A stretch of DNA of 64,000 nucleotides, taken from positions 310,001 to 374,000 of the forward strand of contig NZ_JAAWWP010000003.1 in NCBI RefSeq assembly GCF_012273655.1, written 5' to 3'. The stretch comes from Streptomyces physcomitrii. Lineage in GTDB: Bacteria; Actinomycetota; Actinomycetes; Streptomycetales; Streptomycetaceae. Shown here in pieces: positions 39,969 to 47,094 of this stretch. The translations under genes and the position numbers were made by a program. Under the pieces are notes generated by a model that had not been told where the DNA came from, made no database searches, and was given only the letters and a program-made list of their open reading frames with translations. Position 1 is the first letter of the stretch, and each line of letters opens with the position of its first letter.

Positions 39969-41633
39969 TCACAGTGTCCGCAGCAGCACCGCCGGCTGTT
40001 CCACGCAGTCCGCCACATACCGCAGGAAGCCGCCCGCCGTACCGCCGTCGCAGACCCGGTGGTCGAAGGTGAGCGCGAGCTGCACCACCTTGCGGACCGC
40101 CAACTCGCCCTGGTGCACCCAGGGTTTGTCGACGATGCGCCCGACGCCGAGCATCGCGGCCTCGGGGTGGTTGAGGATCGGCGTGGAACCGTCGACCCCG
40201 AACACCCCGTAGTTGTTCAGGGTGAAGGTCCCGCCGGTCAGCTCGGCCGGGCTGAGGTTCCCGGCCCGCGCCGTCTCGGTCAGCCGGGCGAACTCCGCGC
40301 TGAGCGACTCCGCGTCCCTGGCCTGCGCGTCCCGGACCACCGGCACCACCAGACCGCGCGGGGTCTGCGCGGCGAAGCCCAGGTGCACCTGGTCCAGGCG
40401 CACGATCTCCCGCGCCTCGGTGTCGACGGTCGCGTTCAGCTCCGGGAAGCGGGCCAGCGCCGCCGTGCAGATCCGGGCGAGCAGGGCGATGACCGAGATC
40501 TTCGGCCCGCCCGCGGCGTTCATGTCCGTACGGGCCCGCATCAGCAGGGTGGCGTCGGCGTCGACCCAGCAGGTGGCGTCCGGTATCTCGCGGCGGCTGC
40601 GCGACAGCTTGTCGGCGACCGCCCCGCGCACGCCCCGCAGCGGGATCCGGGCACCGGCCGCCGCCGAGCCCGCGAGGGGGTTGCTGCGCACCGACTCGGT
40701 ACCGGGCTGGAGCGAGGCGGCTCCGGCCGCCAGCTGGGCGGCCTCGGGTGCCGCTGCCGCCGAGGTCTGTCCGGCCGGGCGCGCGGTGCCCTGGTCGGCG
40801 GGGGTCGCGGCCCCCGCGGCGCGGATCGCGTTCTCGACGTCTCCGCGCAGGATGAGCCCCTCCGGCCCGGAGCCCGGCAACTCCCTGAGGTCCAGGCCGT
40901 GTTCCCGCGCCAGCCGCCGCACCAGCGGGGAGATCACCGGGACCGGTCCGTCGCCGTGCACCGAGGTGGTCCCCGCGGCCCCGGCCGGGGCGGAGGACGG
41001 GGACGGGAGCGCGGACCCGGCCGCGGCGGGTGCCGGATGGGCGCGGGTGGCGCCCGCGGTGCCGGCCGCCCCGTGGGAGGAGCTTCCGGCCGCCCCGCGA
41101 GGGGAGCTTCCGTCCGCCGGGGTGGGGGCCGCGTCCGCCGACGGGGCGGGCGCGGCGCCGAAGCCCTGTGCGGGGCGCACCCTGCGCCGCCGGGCGGGGG
41201 CGGCGCCGGTGCCGTAGCCGACGAGTACGTTGCCGGAGGACTCGGCGGAGCCCGAGCCCGGCGCGGAGGCCGGGGAGGAGCCCGTGGAGGTCCCCGCGGC
41301 GGCGCCCCGGCCCGTACCGGTGCCCGCGGCGGGCTCGGCGCCGGGTGCCGCGCCGGTGGCGTCCAGGGTGGGCGCCCCCGGTTCCTTACCGCCGACCGCG
41401 ACCGTCAACAGGGGTGCTCCCACCGGGAGTTCGGTGCCCTCCTCGCCGAAGCGGGCGGTGACGACGCCGCCGTAGGGGCAGGGCACCTCGACCATCGCCT
41501 TGGCCGTCTCGACCTCGACCACGGGCTGGTCGATGGCGACGACATCGCCCACCTGCACCATCCAGCGGACGATCTCGGCCTCGGTCAGCCCCTCGCCGAG
41601 ATCGGGCAGCTTGAATTCGAGCACCTGCGCCAT
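39969..41633 (-). CDS. bkdC: Branched-chain 2-oxoacid dehydrogenase E2, operon 2
   Basis: A 554-residue E2 subunit. It has a lipoyl domain (1-80, K45 in 'VEVETAKAMVE'), an unusually long Ala/Gly/Ser/Pro linker (about 85-235), a subunit-binding domain ('SPLVRRLAREHGLDLRELPGSG') and a catalytic domain with 'LTFDHRVCDGGTAGGF', whose His and Asp are the acyltransfer residues. It is a paralogue of the operon 1 E2 about 17 kb away; sequences outside the catalytic core differ strongly. The ATG overlaps the E1 beta stop (TGATG), so it is translationally coupled. No E3 (dihydrolipoamide dehydrogenase) is in the window. Confidence 0.93.
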   Translation of the reverse strand: MAQVLEFKLPDLGEGLTEAEIVRWMVQVGDVVAIDQPVVEVETAKAMVEVPCPYGGVVTARFGEEGTELPVGAPLLTVAVGGKEPGAPTLDATGAAPGAEPAAGTGTGRGAAAGTSTGSSPASAPGSGSAESSGNVLVGYGTGAAPARRRRVRPAQGFGAAPAPSADAAPTPADGSSPRGAAGSSSHGAAGTAGATRAHPAPAAAGSALPSPSSAPAGAAGTTSVHGDGPVPVISPLVRRLAREHGLDLRELPGSGPEGLILRGDVENAIRAAGAATPADQGTARPAGQTSAAAAPEAAQLAAGAASLQPGTESVRSNPLAGSAAAGARIPLRGVRGAVADKLSRSRREIPDATCWVDADATLLMRARTDMNAAGGPKISVIALLARICTAALARFPELNATVDTEAREIVRLDQVHLGFAAQTPRGLVVPVVRDAQARDAESLSAEFARLTETARAGNLSPAELTGGTFTLNNYGVFGVDGSTPILNHPEAAMLGVGRIVDKPWVHQGELAVRKVVQLALTFDHRVCDGGTAGGFLRYVADCVEQPAVLLRTL

Positions 41634-42637
41634 CAGCCCTCCGCCTCCCATTGCAGCCGCGCGACCGCGTCCAGGATGCGGTCCACACCCGGCAGATGGT
41701 GCCGCTCCAGCATGGGCGGCGGATAGGGGATGTCGAAGCCGGTCACCCGCAGCACCGGGGCCTCCAGATGGTGGAAGCAGCGCTCGGTGACCCGCGCGGC
41801 GATCTCCCCGCCGGGACCGCCGAAGCCGGTGGCCTCGTGCACCACCACGGCCCGGCCGGTACGCCGTACCGAGGCGCACACCGTCTCGTCGTCGAAGGGC
41901 ACCAGGGACCGCAGGTCGACGACCTCCAGGTCCCAGCCCTCGGCCCGGGCCGCCTCCGCGGCCTCCAGGCACACCGGCAGCGAGGGGCCGTAGGTGAGCA
42001 GGGTGGCGCTGCGGCCGGTGCGGCGGACCACCGCGCGGCCGATCGGCTCGACCTCGCCGGGGGTCTCCGGATTCCACGCCGACTTGGACCAGTAGAGCCG
42101 CTTGGGCTCCATGAAGACCACGGGGTCGTCGGAGGCGATGGCGGCGCGCAGCAGCCCGTAGGCGTCCTCGACGGTGGCCGGGGTGACCACGTGCAGTCCG
42201 GGGGTGGCCACGTAGTACGCCTCGGAGGAGTCGCTGTGGTGCTCGACGCCGCCGATGCCGCCGCCGTACGGGACGCGCACGGTGATCGGCAGCGACATGG
42301 CGCCCCTGGTGCGGTTGCGCCAGCGCGAGACATGGGAGACGAGCTGCTCGAAGGAGGGGTAGGCGAAGGCGTCGAACTGCATCTCGACGACGGGCCGCAG
42401 CCCGTACATCGCCATGCCGACGGCGGTGCCCAGGATGCCCGCCTCGGCGAGCGGGGTGTCGGTGCAGCGGTCCTCGCCGAACTCCTTGGCGAGCCCGTCG
42501 GTGATACGGAAGACACCGCCGAGGGTGCCGACGTCCTCCCCCATCACATGGACGGTGGGGTCCTCTGCCATGGCGTCCCGCAGCGCGCGGCCGAGGGCCT
42601 GCGCCATGGTCGCCGGTTTCGCGGCAGCGGTGGTCAT
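41633..42637 (-). CDS. bkdB: Branched-chain 2-oxoacid dehydrogenase E1 beta, operon 2
   Basis: A 334-residue E1 beta. It shows 'HVMGEDVGTLGGVFRITDGL', 'DTPLAEAGILGTAVGMAM', 'RVPYGGGIGGVEHHSDS' and 'VVHEATGFGGPGGEIAARV'. The catalytic and TPP-activating Glu (MGED) and the potassium-site residues are in place. It starts inside the E1 alpha stop (ATGA at 42634-42637) and ends on the E2 start, so it is the middle of a tightly coupled trio. It differs from the operon 1 copy enough to suggest old duplication and distinct substrate or expression use. Confidence 0.94.
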   Translation of the reverse strand: MTTAAAKPATMAQALGRALRDAMAEDPTVHVMGEDVGTLGGVFRITDGLAKEFGEDRCTDTPLAEAGILGTAVGMAMYGLRPVVEMQFDAFAYPSFEQLVSHVSRWRNRTRGAMSLPITVRVPYGGGIGGVEHHSDSSEAYYVATPGLHVVTPATVEDAYGLLRAAIASDDPVVFMEPKRLYWSKSAWNPETPGEVEPIGRAVVRRTGRSATLLTYGPSLPVCLEAAEAARAEGWDLEVVDLRSLVPFDDETVCASVRRTGRAVVVHEATGFGGPGGEIAARVTERCFHHLEAPVLRVTGFDIPYPPPMLERHHLPGVDRILDAVARLQWEAEG

Positions 42638-43809
42638 CGTCCGGTCCCTCCCGGCTCGTCGTGCTGCTGGTCCTCCGCCGCCGCGTCCAGCTCGGCGCGC
42701 AACTGGGCCGCCTGCTCCCGCAGTTGGCCGGTCTGCTCGGCGAAGACGTGCTGGAAGAGATCCATCGGATCGAGGACCGGGTCGGCGTTCATCCGGGCGC
42801 GCAGCTCGGCGGCCATCGTCTCGGCCGCGTCCTTGGCGGCCTGCCTGCCCTCGTCGTCCAGCAGCCCGCGCTCGGTCAACTCCCGCTCCAGGAGGGCGAT
42901 CGGGTCGTGCTCGCGCCAGACCTCCACCTCGTCCTCCTCGCGGTAGCGGGTGGCGTCGTCGGCGTTGGTGTGCGCCTCGATGCGGTAGGTCAGCGCCTCG
43001 ACCAGGGTGGGGCCGCCGCCGGAGCGCGCCCGCCGGACGGCCTCGGTGAGGACCTCGTGGACCGCGGCGACGTCGTTGCCGTCGACGAGGCGGCCCGGCA
43101 TTCCGTACCCCACGCCCTTGTGGGCCAGCGAGGGCGCCGCGGTCTGCTTCTCCAGCGGTACGGAGATCGCGAAGCCGTTGTTCTGCACCAGGAAGACCAC
43201 CGGGGCCTGCCAGACGGCGGCGAAGTTCAGCGCCTCGTGGAAGTCGCCCTCGCTGGTGCCACCGTCGCCGACCATGGCGAGGGCCACCACGTCGTCGCCG
43301 CGCAGCCGCGCCGCGTGCGCGAGTCCGACGGCGTGCGGCAGCTGGGTGGCCAGCGGGGTGCTCAGCGGCGCGATGCGGTGCTCGCGGGGGTCGTAACCGG
43401 TGTGCCAGTCGCCGCGCAGCAGGGTGAGGGCCTCGACCGGGTCGAGGCCGCGGGCCACCGCCGCGAGGGTGTCGCGGTAGCTGGGGAAGAGCCAGTCCTG
43501 TTCCTCCAGGACGTCCGCCGCGGCGATCTCGCAGGCCTCCTGGCCGGTCGTCGAGGGGTACACGGCGAGGCGGCCCTGCTTGGTCAGGGCGGTGGCCTGC
43601 GCGTTGTAGCGGCGGCCGCGCACCAGCTGGGCGTACAGGCGCCGCAGCAGCGCGGGGTCGGCCTTGCGCGCGGCCTCGGTGCCGAGCACCCGGTAGGGCT
43701 CCGCCTCGGGGAGCAGCGGGCCGGGGTCGGTACGTGGCTGCCAGGCGGGCGGCGGGGTGGGCCGATAAGCGCCCCGCTGCTCGAGAACCGTCGGGCTGTT
43801 CCTCTTCAC
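42634..43809 (-). CDS. bkdA: Branched-chain 2-oxoacid dehydrogenase E1 alpha, operon 2
   Basis: A 391-residue TPP subunit. The TPP motif is 'GDGGTSEGDFHEALNFAAV...LVQNNGF'; the loop 'YRIEAHTNADDATRYREEDE' is the E1 alpha phosphorylation-loop region. The start is GTG 43809 with GAGGAGG eight bases upstream; a longer frame exists but has no site. It lacks the Lys/Ala tail of the operon 1 paralogue. It is divergent from the Lrp regulator, and the shared promoter carries a PaaR-like palindrome at 43886-43899. Confidence 0.93.
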   Translation of the reverse strand: MKRNSPTVLEQRGAYRPTPPPAWQPRTDPGPLLPEAEPYRVLGTEAARKADPALLRRLYAQLVRGRRYNAQATALTKQGRLAVYPSTTGQEACEIAAADVLEEQDWLFPSYRDTLAAVARGLDPVEALTLLRGDWHTGYDPREHRIAPLSTPLATQLPHAVGLAHAARLRGDDVVALAMVGDGGTSEGDFHEALNFAAVWQAPVVFLVQNNGFAISVPLEKQTAAPSLAHKGVGYGMPGRLVDGNDVAAVHEVLTEAVRRARSGGGPTLVEALTYRIEAHTNADDATRYREEDEVEVWREHDPIALLERELTERGLLDDEGRQAAKDAAETMAAELRARMNADPVLDPMDLFQHVFAEQTGQLREQAAQLRAELDAAAEDQQHDEPGGTGR

Positions 43810-43885
43810 CGCGTGCACCTCCTCGTGAGGATCGCTTCGTGGGGGACCGGATCCGGGGCGCAACGGGCTGTGATGCGCCTCACCA

Positions 43886-43899
43886 ACCGATTGTTCGGT
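43886..43899. promoter_or_regulatory. PaaR-like palindrome before bkd operon 2
   Basis: ACCGATTGTTCGGT, one base off the ACCG-N2-CG-N2-CGGT pattern shared by the paaA and paaH/paaN promoters (centre TG instead of CG). It is about 77 bases upstream of bkdA2. Confidence 0.55.
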
Positions 43900-43933
43900 C
43901 AGCGGCACATTTTGGCTACAGGCGCCTCAAGGC

Positions 43934-43942
43934 TGTGGACAA
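43934..43942 (-). promoter_or_regulatory. DnaA box-like nonamer (TTGTCCACA)
   Basis: A perfect match on the minus strand to the Streptomyces DnaA-box consensus, in the bkdA2/bkdR promoter. A single box; function unproven. Confidence 0.5.
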
Positions 43943-44000
43943 TCGGTTCTGCACAACCTGAGATGAATGCAGTACGTCCATGGTAAGGAGGCGAGAGGAC

Positions 44001-44531
44001 ATGGCATCTGAACGAATGGCCGAGGGGGAACCCGTCCGCGACGAGCCTCCGCCCCCGCCGCAGACGCCCGAACCGTGGATTCCGCCCCGCCCGCTGGACG
44101 CCGTCGACCGCCAGATCCTGCACATGCTCCGCGCCGACGGCCGCGCCTCCGTCCGCTCGGTGGCCGAACGCGTCCATGTCTCCCGCGCCAACGCCTACGC
44201 CCGCATCAACCGCCTGGTCGAGGACGGGGTGATCCGGGGCTTCGCCGCCCGCGTCGACCACGAGCGCGCGGGGCAGGGGACCTCGGCGTACATCACCCTG
44301 AAGATCGTGCAGAACTCCTGGCGCACCGTCCGCGAGCAGCTGCGCGAACTCCCCGGCGCCTCCCATATCGCCCTGGTCAGCGGCGACTTCGACGTCCTCC
44401 TGATGGTGCACACGCCCGACAACAGGACCCTGCGCGAACTCGTCCTCACCCGCCTCCAGTCCATCCCGGAGGTACTGAGCACCCGGACGCTGCTGGTCTT
44501 CGAGGAGGAGGACCTGGAGCCGGGGGTGTGA
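44001..44531 (+). CDS. bkdR: Lrp/AsnC-family regulator divergent from bkd operon 2
   Basis: A 176-residue Lrp-type regulator. After a Pro-rich N-terminus comes the helix-turn-helix (about 32-78: 'LDAVDRQILHMLRADGRASVRSVAERVHVSRANAYARINRLV') and a C-terminal RAM effector domain (about 90-172: 'AYITLKIVQNSWRTVREQLRELPGASHIALVSGDFDVLLMVHT'). It should bind DNA as an octamer and sense an amino acid or 2-oxo acid. Its position facing bkdA2 fits the bkdR role known for such genes, but I infer this from context. The ATG at 44001 has GGAGGCGAGAGGA before it. It ends near the large inverted repeat. Confidence 0.88.
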   Translation: MASERMAEGEPVRDEPPPPPQTPEPWIPPRPLDAVDRQILHMLRADGRASVRSVAERVHVSRANAYARINRLVEDGVIRGFAARVDHERAGQGTSAYITLKIVQNSWRTVREQLRELPGASHIALVSGDFDVLLMVHTPDNRTLRELVLTRLQSIPEVLSTRTLLVFEEEDLEPGV

Positions 44532-44618
44532 GGGGCGGGTGTGTCTCGGGTGGCGGGAAACAGGTGCTGGGGGATGGGTGGCCGGCGAGTGGCGAGTGAC
44601 GCTAGGTGACAAGTGACG

Positions 44619-44672
44619 GGTAACAGATGACGGATGACAGATATCACTATCTGTCATCCGTCATCTGTTACC
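44619..44672. repeat. 25-bp perfect inverted repeat, 4-base loop
   Basis: Two perfectly complementary 25-base arms (left arm opens GGTAACAGATGACGGATG, right arm ends CATCCGTCATCTGTTACC) around TCAC. They are AT-rich for this genome and made of GATGAC/GTGAC-like sub-repeats that continue outside on both sides (TGAC to the left, GTCA to the right). It lies between the convergent Lrp and TetR genes, so it would make a very stable bidirectional terminator. There are no U-tracts. Confidence 0.9.
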
Positions 44673-44816
44673 TGACAGCCGTCAGCCCTCAGCCGTCAGC
44701 TCCCAGCCGTCGCCTGCGGCACGCCAAGCGCCCCGCTCTCCACTTCGGCCACGACTACAACGACGGCAACGAACCCCACCAGCCCCCAACTCCTGGCCCA
44801 GGCCCAGGCCCCCGCC

Positions 44817-45401
44817 CTACCCCCGCACCCCCGAGAACACCACCCGCACCACCGCGTCCGCGAGTTCCCGCTCGGCCAGTGGGCCGCCGCCGGGGCGGTA
44901 CCACTCCACGATCGAGTTGATCATCCCGGAGACCAGCAGGGCCGCCAGGCGTACGCCGACGTCGGTGCGGACCTGGTTCTCGGCGGCGGCCGCGCGGAGC
45001 AGTTCCGCGATCCGGTGGTCGAACTCGCGGCGGCGCTCCAGCGCCCAGCGCTCGGTGTCGGTGTTCCCGCGGACCCGCAGCAGCAGCGTCACATAGGGGA
45101 GTTCGGCGATGAGGACCTCGACCATGCGCCGCGTCACGTACTCGAGGCGCCGCACCGGGGTGCCGCCGAGGGCCGCCTCCTCGGAGAGGATGCCGAAGAG
45201 CCCGTCGAGGGCGCGGCTCACGGCCCGGCGCAGCAGTTCCTCCTTGCCCGAGACATGGTGGTAGATCGAGGACTTGGAGATCCCGGCGGCCTTGGAGAGG
45301 TGCTCCATCGAGGTGCCGTCGTAACCGCGTTCGTTGAAGACGGTCACCGCGACCGCGAGCAGCGAGTCCGGCGTGTAGGTGTCCCGCTTGGCGCCGGTCA
45401 T
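44817..45401 (-). CDS. paaR: TetR-family regulator, probable PaaR
   Basis: A 194-residue TetR protein. The DNA-binding domain is about 8-56: 'LLAVAVTVFNERGYDGTSMEHLSKAAGISKSSIYHHVSGKEELL', with recognition helix 'SKSSIYHHV'. The ligand domain follows. It overlaps the upstream 3-hydroxyacyl-CoA dehydrogenase gene by ATGA and is thus in the paaH operon. PaaR-type TetR repressors release DNA on phenylacetyl-CoA; the matching palindromes lie at 47002 (paaH/paaN) and 54180 (paaA). The assignment rests on context and palindrome type, not on a direct match. Confidence 0.85.
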   Translation of the reverse strand: MTGAKRDTYTPDSLLAVAVTVFNERGYDGTSMEHLSKAAGISKSSIYHHVSGKEELLRRAVSRALDGLFGILSEEAALGGTPVRRLEYVTRRMVEVLIAELPYVTLLLRVRGNTDTERWALERRREFDHRIAELLRAAAAENQVRTDVGVRLAALLVSGMINSIVEWYRPGGGPLAERELADAVVRVVFSGVRG

Positions 45402-46945
45402 GGGGCGGACTCCCGGTTCTCGGAGGCGTAGGCGTGCCGGTAGAGGGCGAGGGAGGGGGCGTACCGGCCGCTGGTGTCCCGCATGTGCAGGTCGTCGAGG
45501 AGGGAGTGGGCCCAGGTGCGGCCGAGGGTGCGGCTCCAGGCGAAGGGCCCCGCCGGGTAGTTGACGCCGAGGCGCATCGCGGTGTCGATGTCCTCCTCGG
45601 TGGCCACGCCCTTGGCGACGGCGTCGTGGGCGAGGTCGATGAGGCGGGCGACGGTGCGCGCGACGATCATGCCGGGTACGTCGCCGAGGAGGCTGACCTT
45701 CTTGCCGAGCGCCTGGAAGAGGCCGACGGCCTCGGCGACGGTGCGCGGGCTGGTGTCCTGGGAGGCGGAGAGGGCGATGCGGGTGGCGCTGCGGTAGTCG
45801 AAGGCGAGGTCGAAGTAGACGACATCGCGGAATTCGACGGAGGTCTGCCCGTCGGCCAGGGCGAGTTGGCCGCCGCCGGGCAGCACGAGCCGGGTGCCGT
45901 GGTCCTCTTCCTCCTCGCGTACGGGGATGCCCGCCGCCTTGATGAGCCCGAGGAGGCCGGCGGCCGGGCCGAGGTCGCCCTCGACGACGAGATGGGCGGG
46001 CGGATCGGCGGGTTCGGCGGTGTGCGGTTCGGGCTGCTCGGCGTCCTCCCCGTAGCCGTACCAGCCCTGGCCGGTCTTGCGGCCGAGCCGGCCGGACTCC
46101 ACGAGGCGCTGCTGGGCGAGCGAGGGCGTGAACTTCACGTCGTGGAAGAAGGAGTGCCAGACGGAACGGGTGACGGACTCGTTGACGTCCTGGCCGATCA
46201 GGTCGGTCAGTTCGAAGGCGCCCATCCGGAATCCGCCGGACTCGCGCAGCACCGCGTCGATGGTGGCCGGGTCGGCGCCCTGGCCCTCGTAGACCGCGAA
46301 GGCCTCGGCGTAGAACGGCCTGGCGATCCGGTTGACGATGAATCCGGGGGTGTCCGCGCAGGCCACCGGGGTCTTGCCCCAGGCGCGGGCCAGCTCGTAC
46401 GCGCGGGTCGCCGAGGTGACGTCGGTGGCGAAACCGGAGACCACCTCGACCAGCGGGAGCAGCGGCGCGGGGTTGAAGAAGTGCAGGCCGACGAACCGGC
46501 CCGGCTGCCGCAGCGCGCCGCCGATCGCGGTGACCGAGAGCGAGGAGGTGTTGGTGGCGAGCAGGCAGTCGGGGGCGACGACTTCTTCGAGGGCGCCGAA
46601 CAACTCCTGCTTGACGGCGAGGTCTTCGCGTACGGCCTCGACGACGAGCACGGCGTCGGCGAACTCCGCGAGTTCGGCGGCGGGACGCAGCCGGGCGAGC
46701 GCGGACTCGCGGTCGGCGGCGCTCATCCGGCCCTTGTCCACGAGCCGCGCCAGGCGCGCCGCGATCGCCTCCGCCGCCGCCTCGGCCATGCCGGGCGCGG
46801 CGTCGTACAGCCGCACGGTGTGCCCGGCGACCAGCGCGACCTGGGCGATGCCCTGGCCCATGGTGCCGGTGCCGACGACGCCCACGGTGTCGCCCGCACC
46901 GGGGGTCTCGGGGCCTTCGGGACTGCTGGGGTCGACTGCTGTCAT
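45398..46945 (-). CDS. paaH: 3-hydroxyacyl-CoA dehydrogenase (PaaH type)
   Basis: A 515-residue NAD-dependent dehydrogenase with duplicated C-terminal domains. The NAD motif is 'VGVVGTGTMGQGIAQVALVAGH' (about 20-42); 'NTSSLSVTAIGGALRQPGRFVGLHFFNPAPLLPLVEVV' carries the catalytic His, and the tail 'KTPVACADTPGFIVNRIARPF' and 'GVNYPAGPFAW' are the 3HCDH folds. In phenylacetate breakdown it oxidises 3-hydroxyadipyl-CoA. The length (about 510) fits PaaH rather than the short 285-residue butyryl form. It is divergent from paaN with a PaaR-type palindrome between them. GGGAGGAT precedes the ATG. Confidence 0.9.
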   Translation of the reverse strand: MTAVDPSSPEGPETPGAGDTVGVVGTGTMGQGIAQVALVAGHTVRLYDAAPGMAEAAAEAIAARLARLVDKGRMSAADRESALARLRPAAELAEFADAVLVVEAVREDLAVKQELFGALEEVVAPDCLLATNTSSLSVTAIGGALRQPGRFVGLHFFNPAPLLPLVEVVSGFATDVTSATRAYELARAWGKTPVACADTPGFIVNRIARPFYAEAFAVYEGQGADPATIDAVLRESGGFRMGAFELTDLIGQDVNESVTRSVWHSFFHDVKFTPSLAQQRLVESGRLGRKTGQGWYGYGEDAEQPEPHTAEPADPPAHLVVEGDLGPAAGLLGLIKAAGIPVREEEEDHGTRLVLPGGGQLALADGQTSVEFRDVVYFDLAFDYRSATRIALSASQDTSPRTVAEAVGLFQALGKKVSLLGDVPGMIVARTVARLIDLAHDAVAKGVATEEDIDTAMRLGVNYPAGPFAWSRTLGRTWAHSLLDDLHMRDTSGRYAPSLALYRHAYASENRESAP

Positions 46946-46968
46946 GCTCGCGATCCTCCCGCACGGGG

Positions 46969-46977
46969 TTTTCCACA
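46969..46977 (+). promoter_or_regulatory. DnaA box-like nonamer (TTTTCCACA)
   Basis: 8 of 9 to TTGTCCACA, 25 bases from the PaaR-type palindrome in the paaH/paaN promoter. Weak on its own. Confidence 0.3.
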
Positions 46978-47001
46978 GGTTCAGCGGACCCTCTTGTCCC
47001 G

Positions 47002-47015
47002 ACCGATCGTTCGGT
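47002..47015. promoter_or_regulatory. PaaR-type operator in the paaH/paaN promoter
   Basis: ACCGATCGTTCGGT, matching the ACCGNNCGNNCGGT motif known for actinobacterial PaaR. It lies 57 bases from the paaH start and 80 from paaN, so one site could serve both. Confidence 0.78.
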
Positions 47016-47094
47016 TACTCTAACTCTGTCCGCCCGTTCCTGCCCAGCTCGCCCGGCTCGAAGAGGAGCCGGTCAAAGGAGGAGTTGGTCCCTG

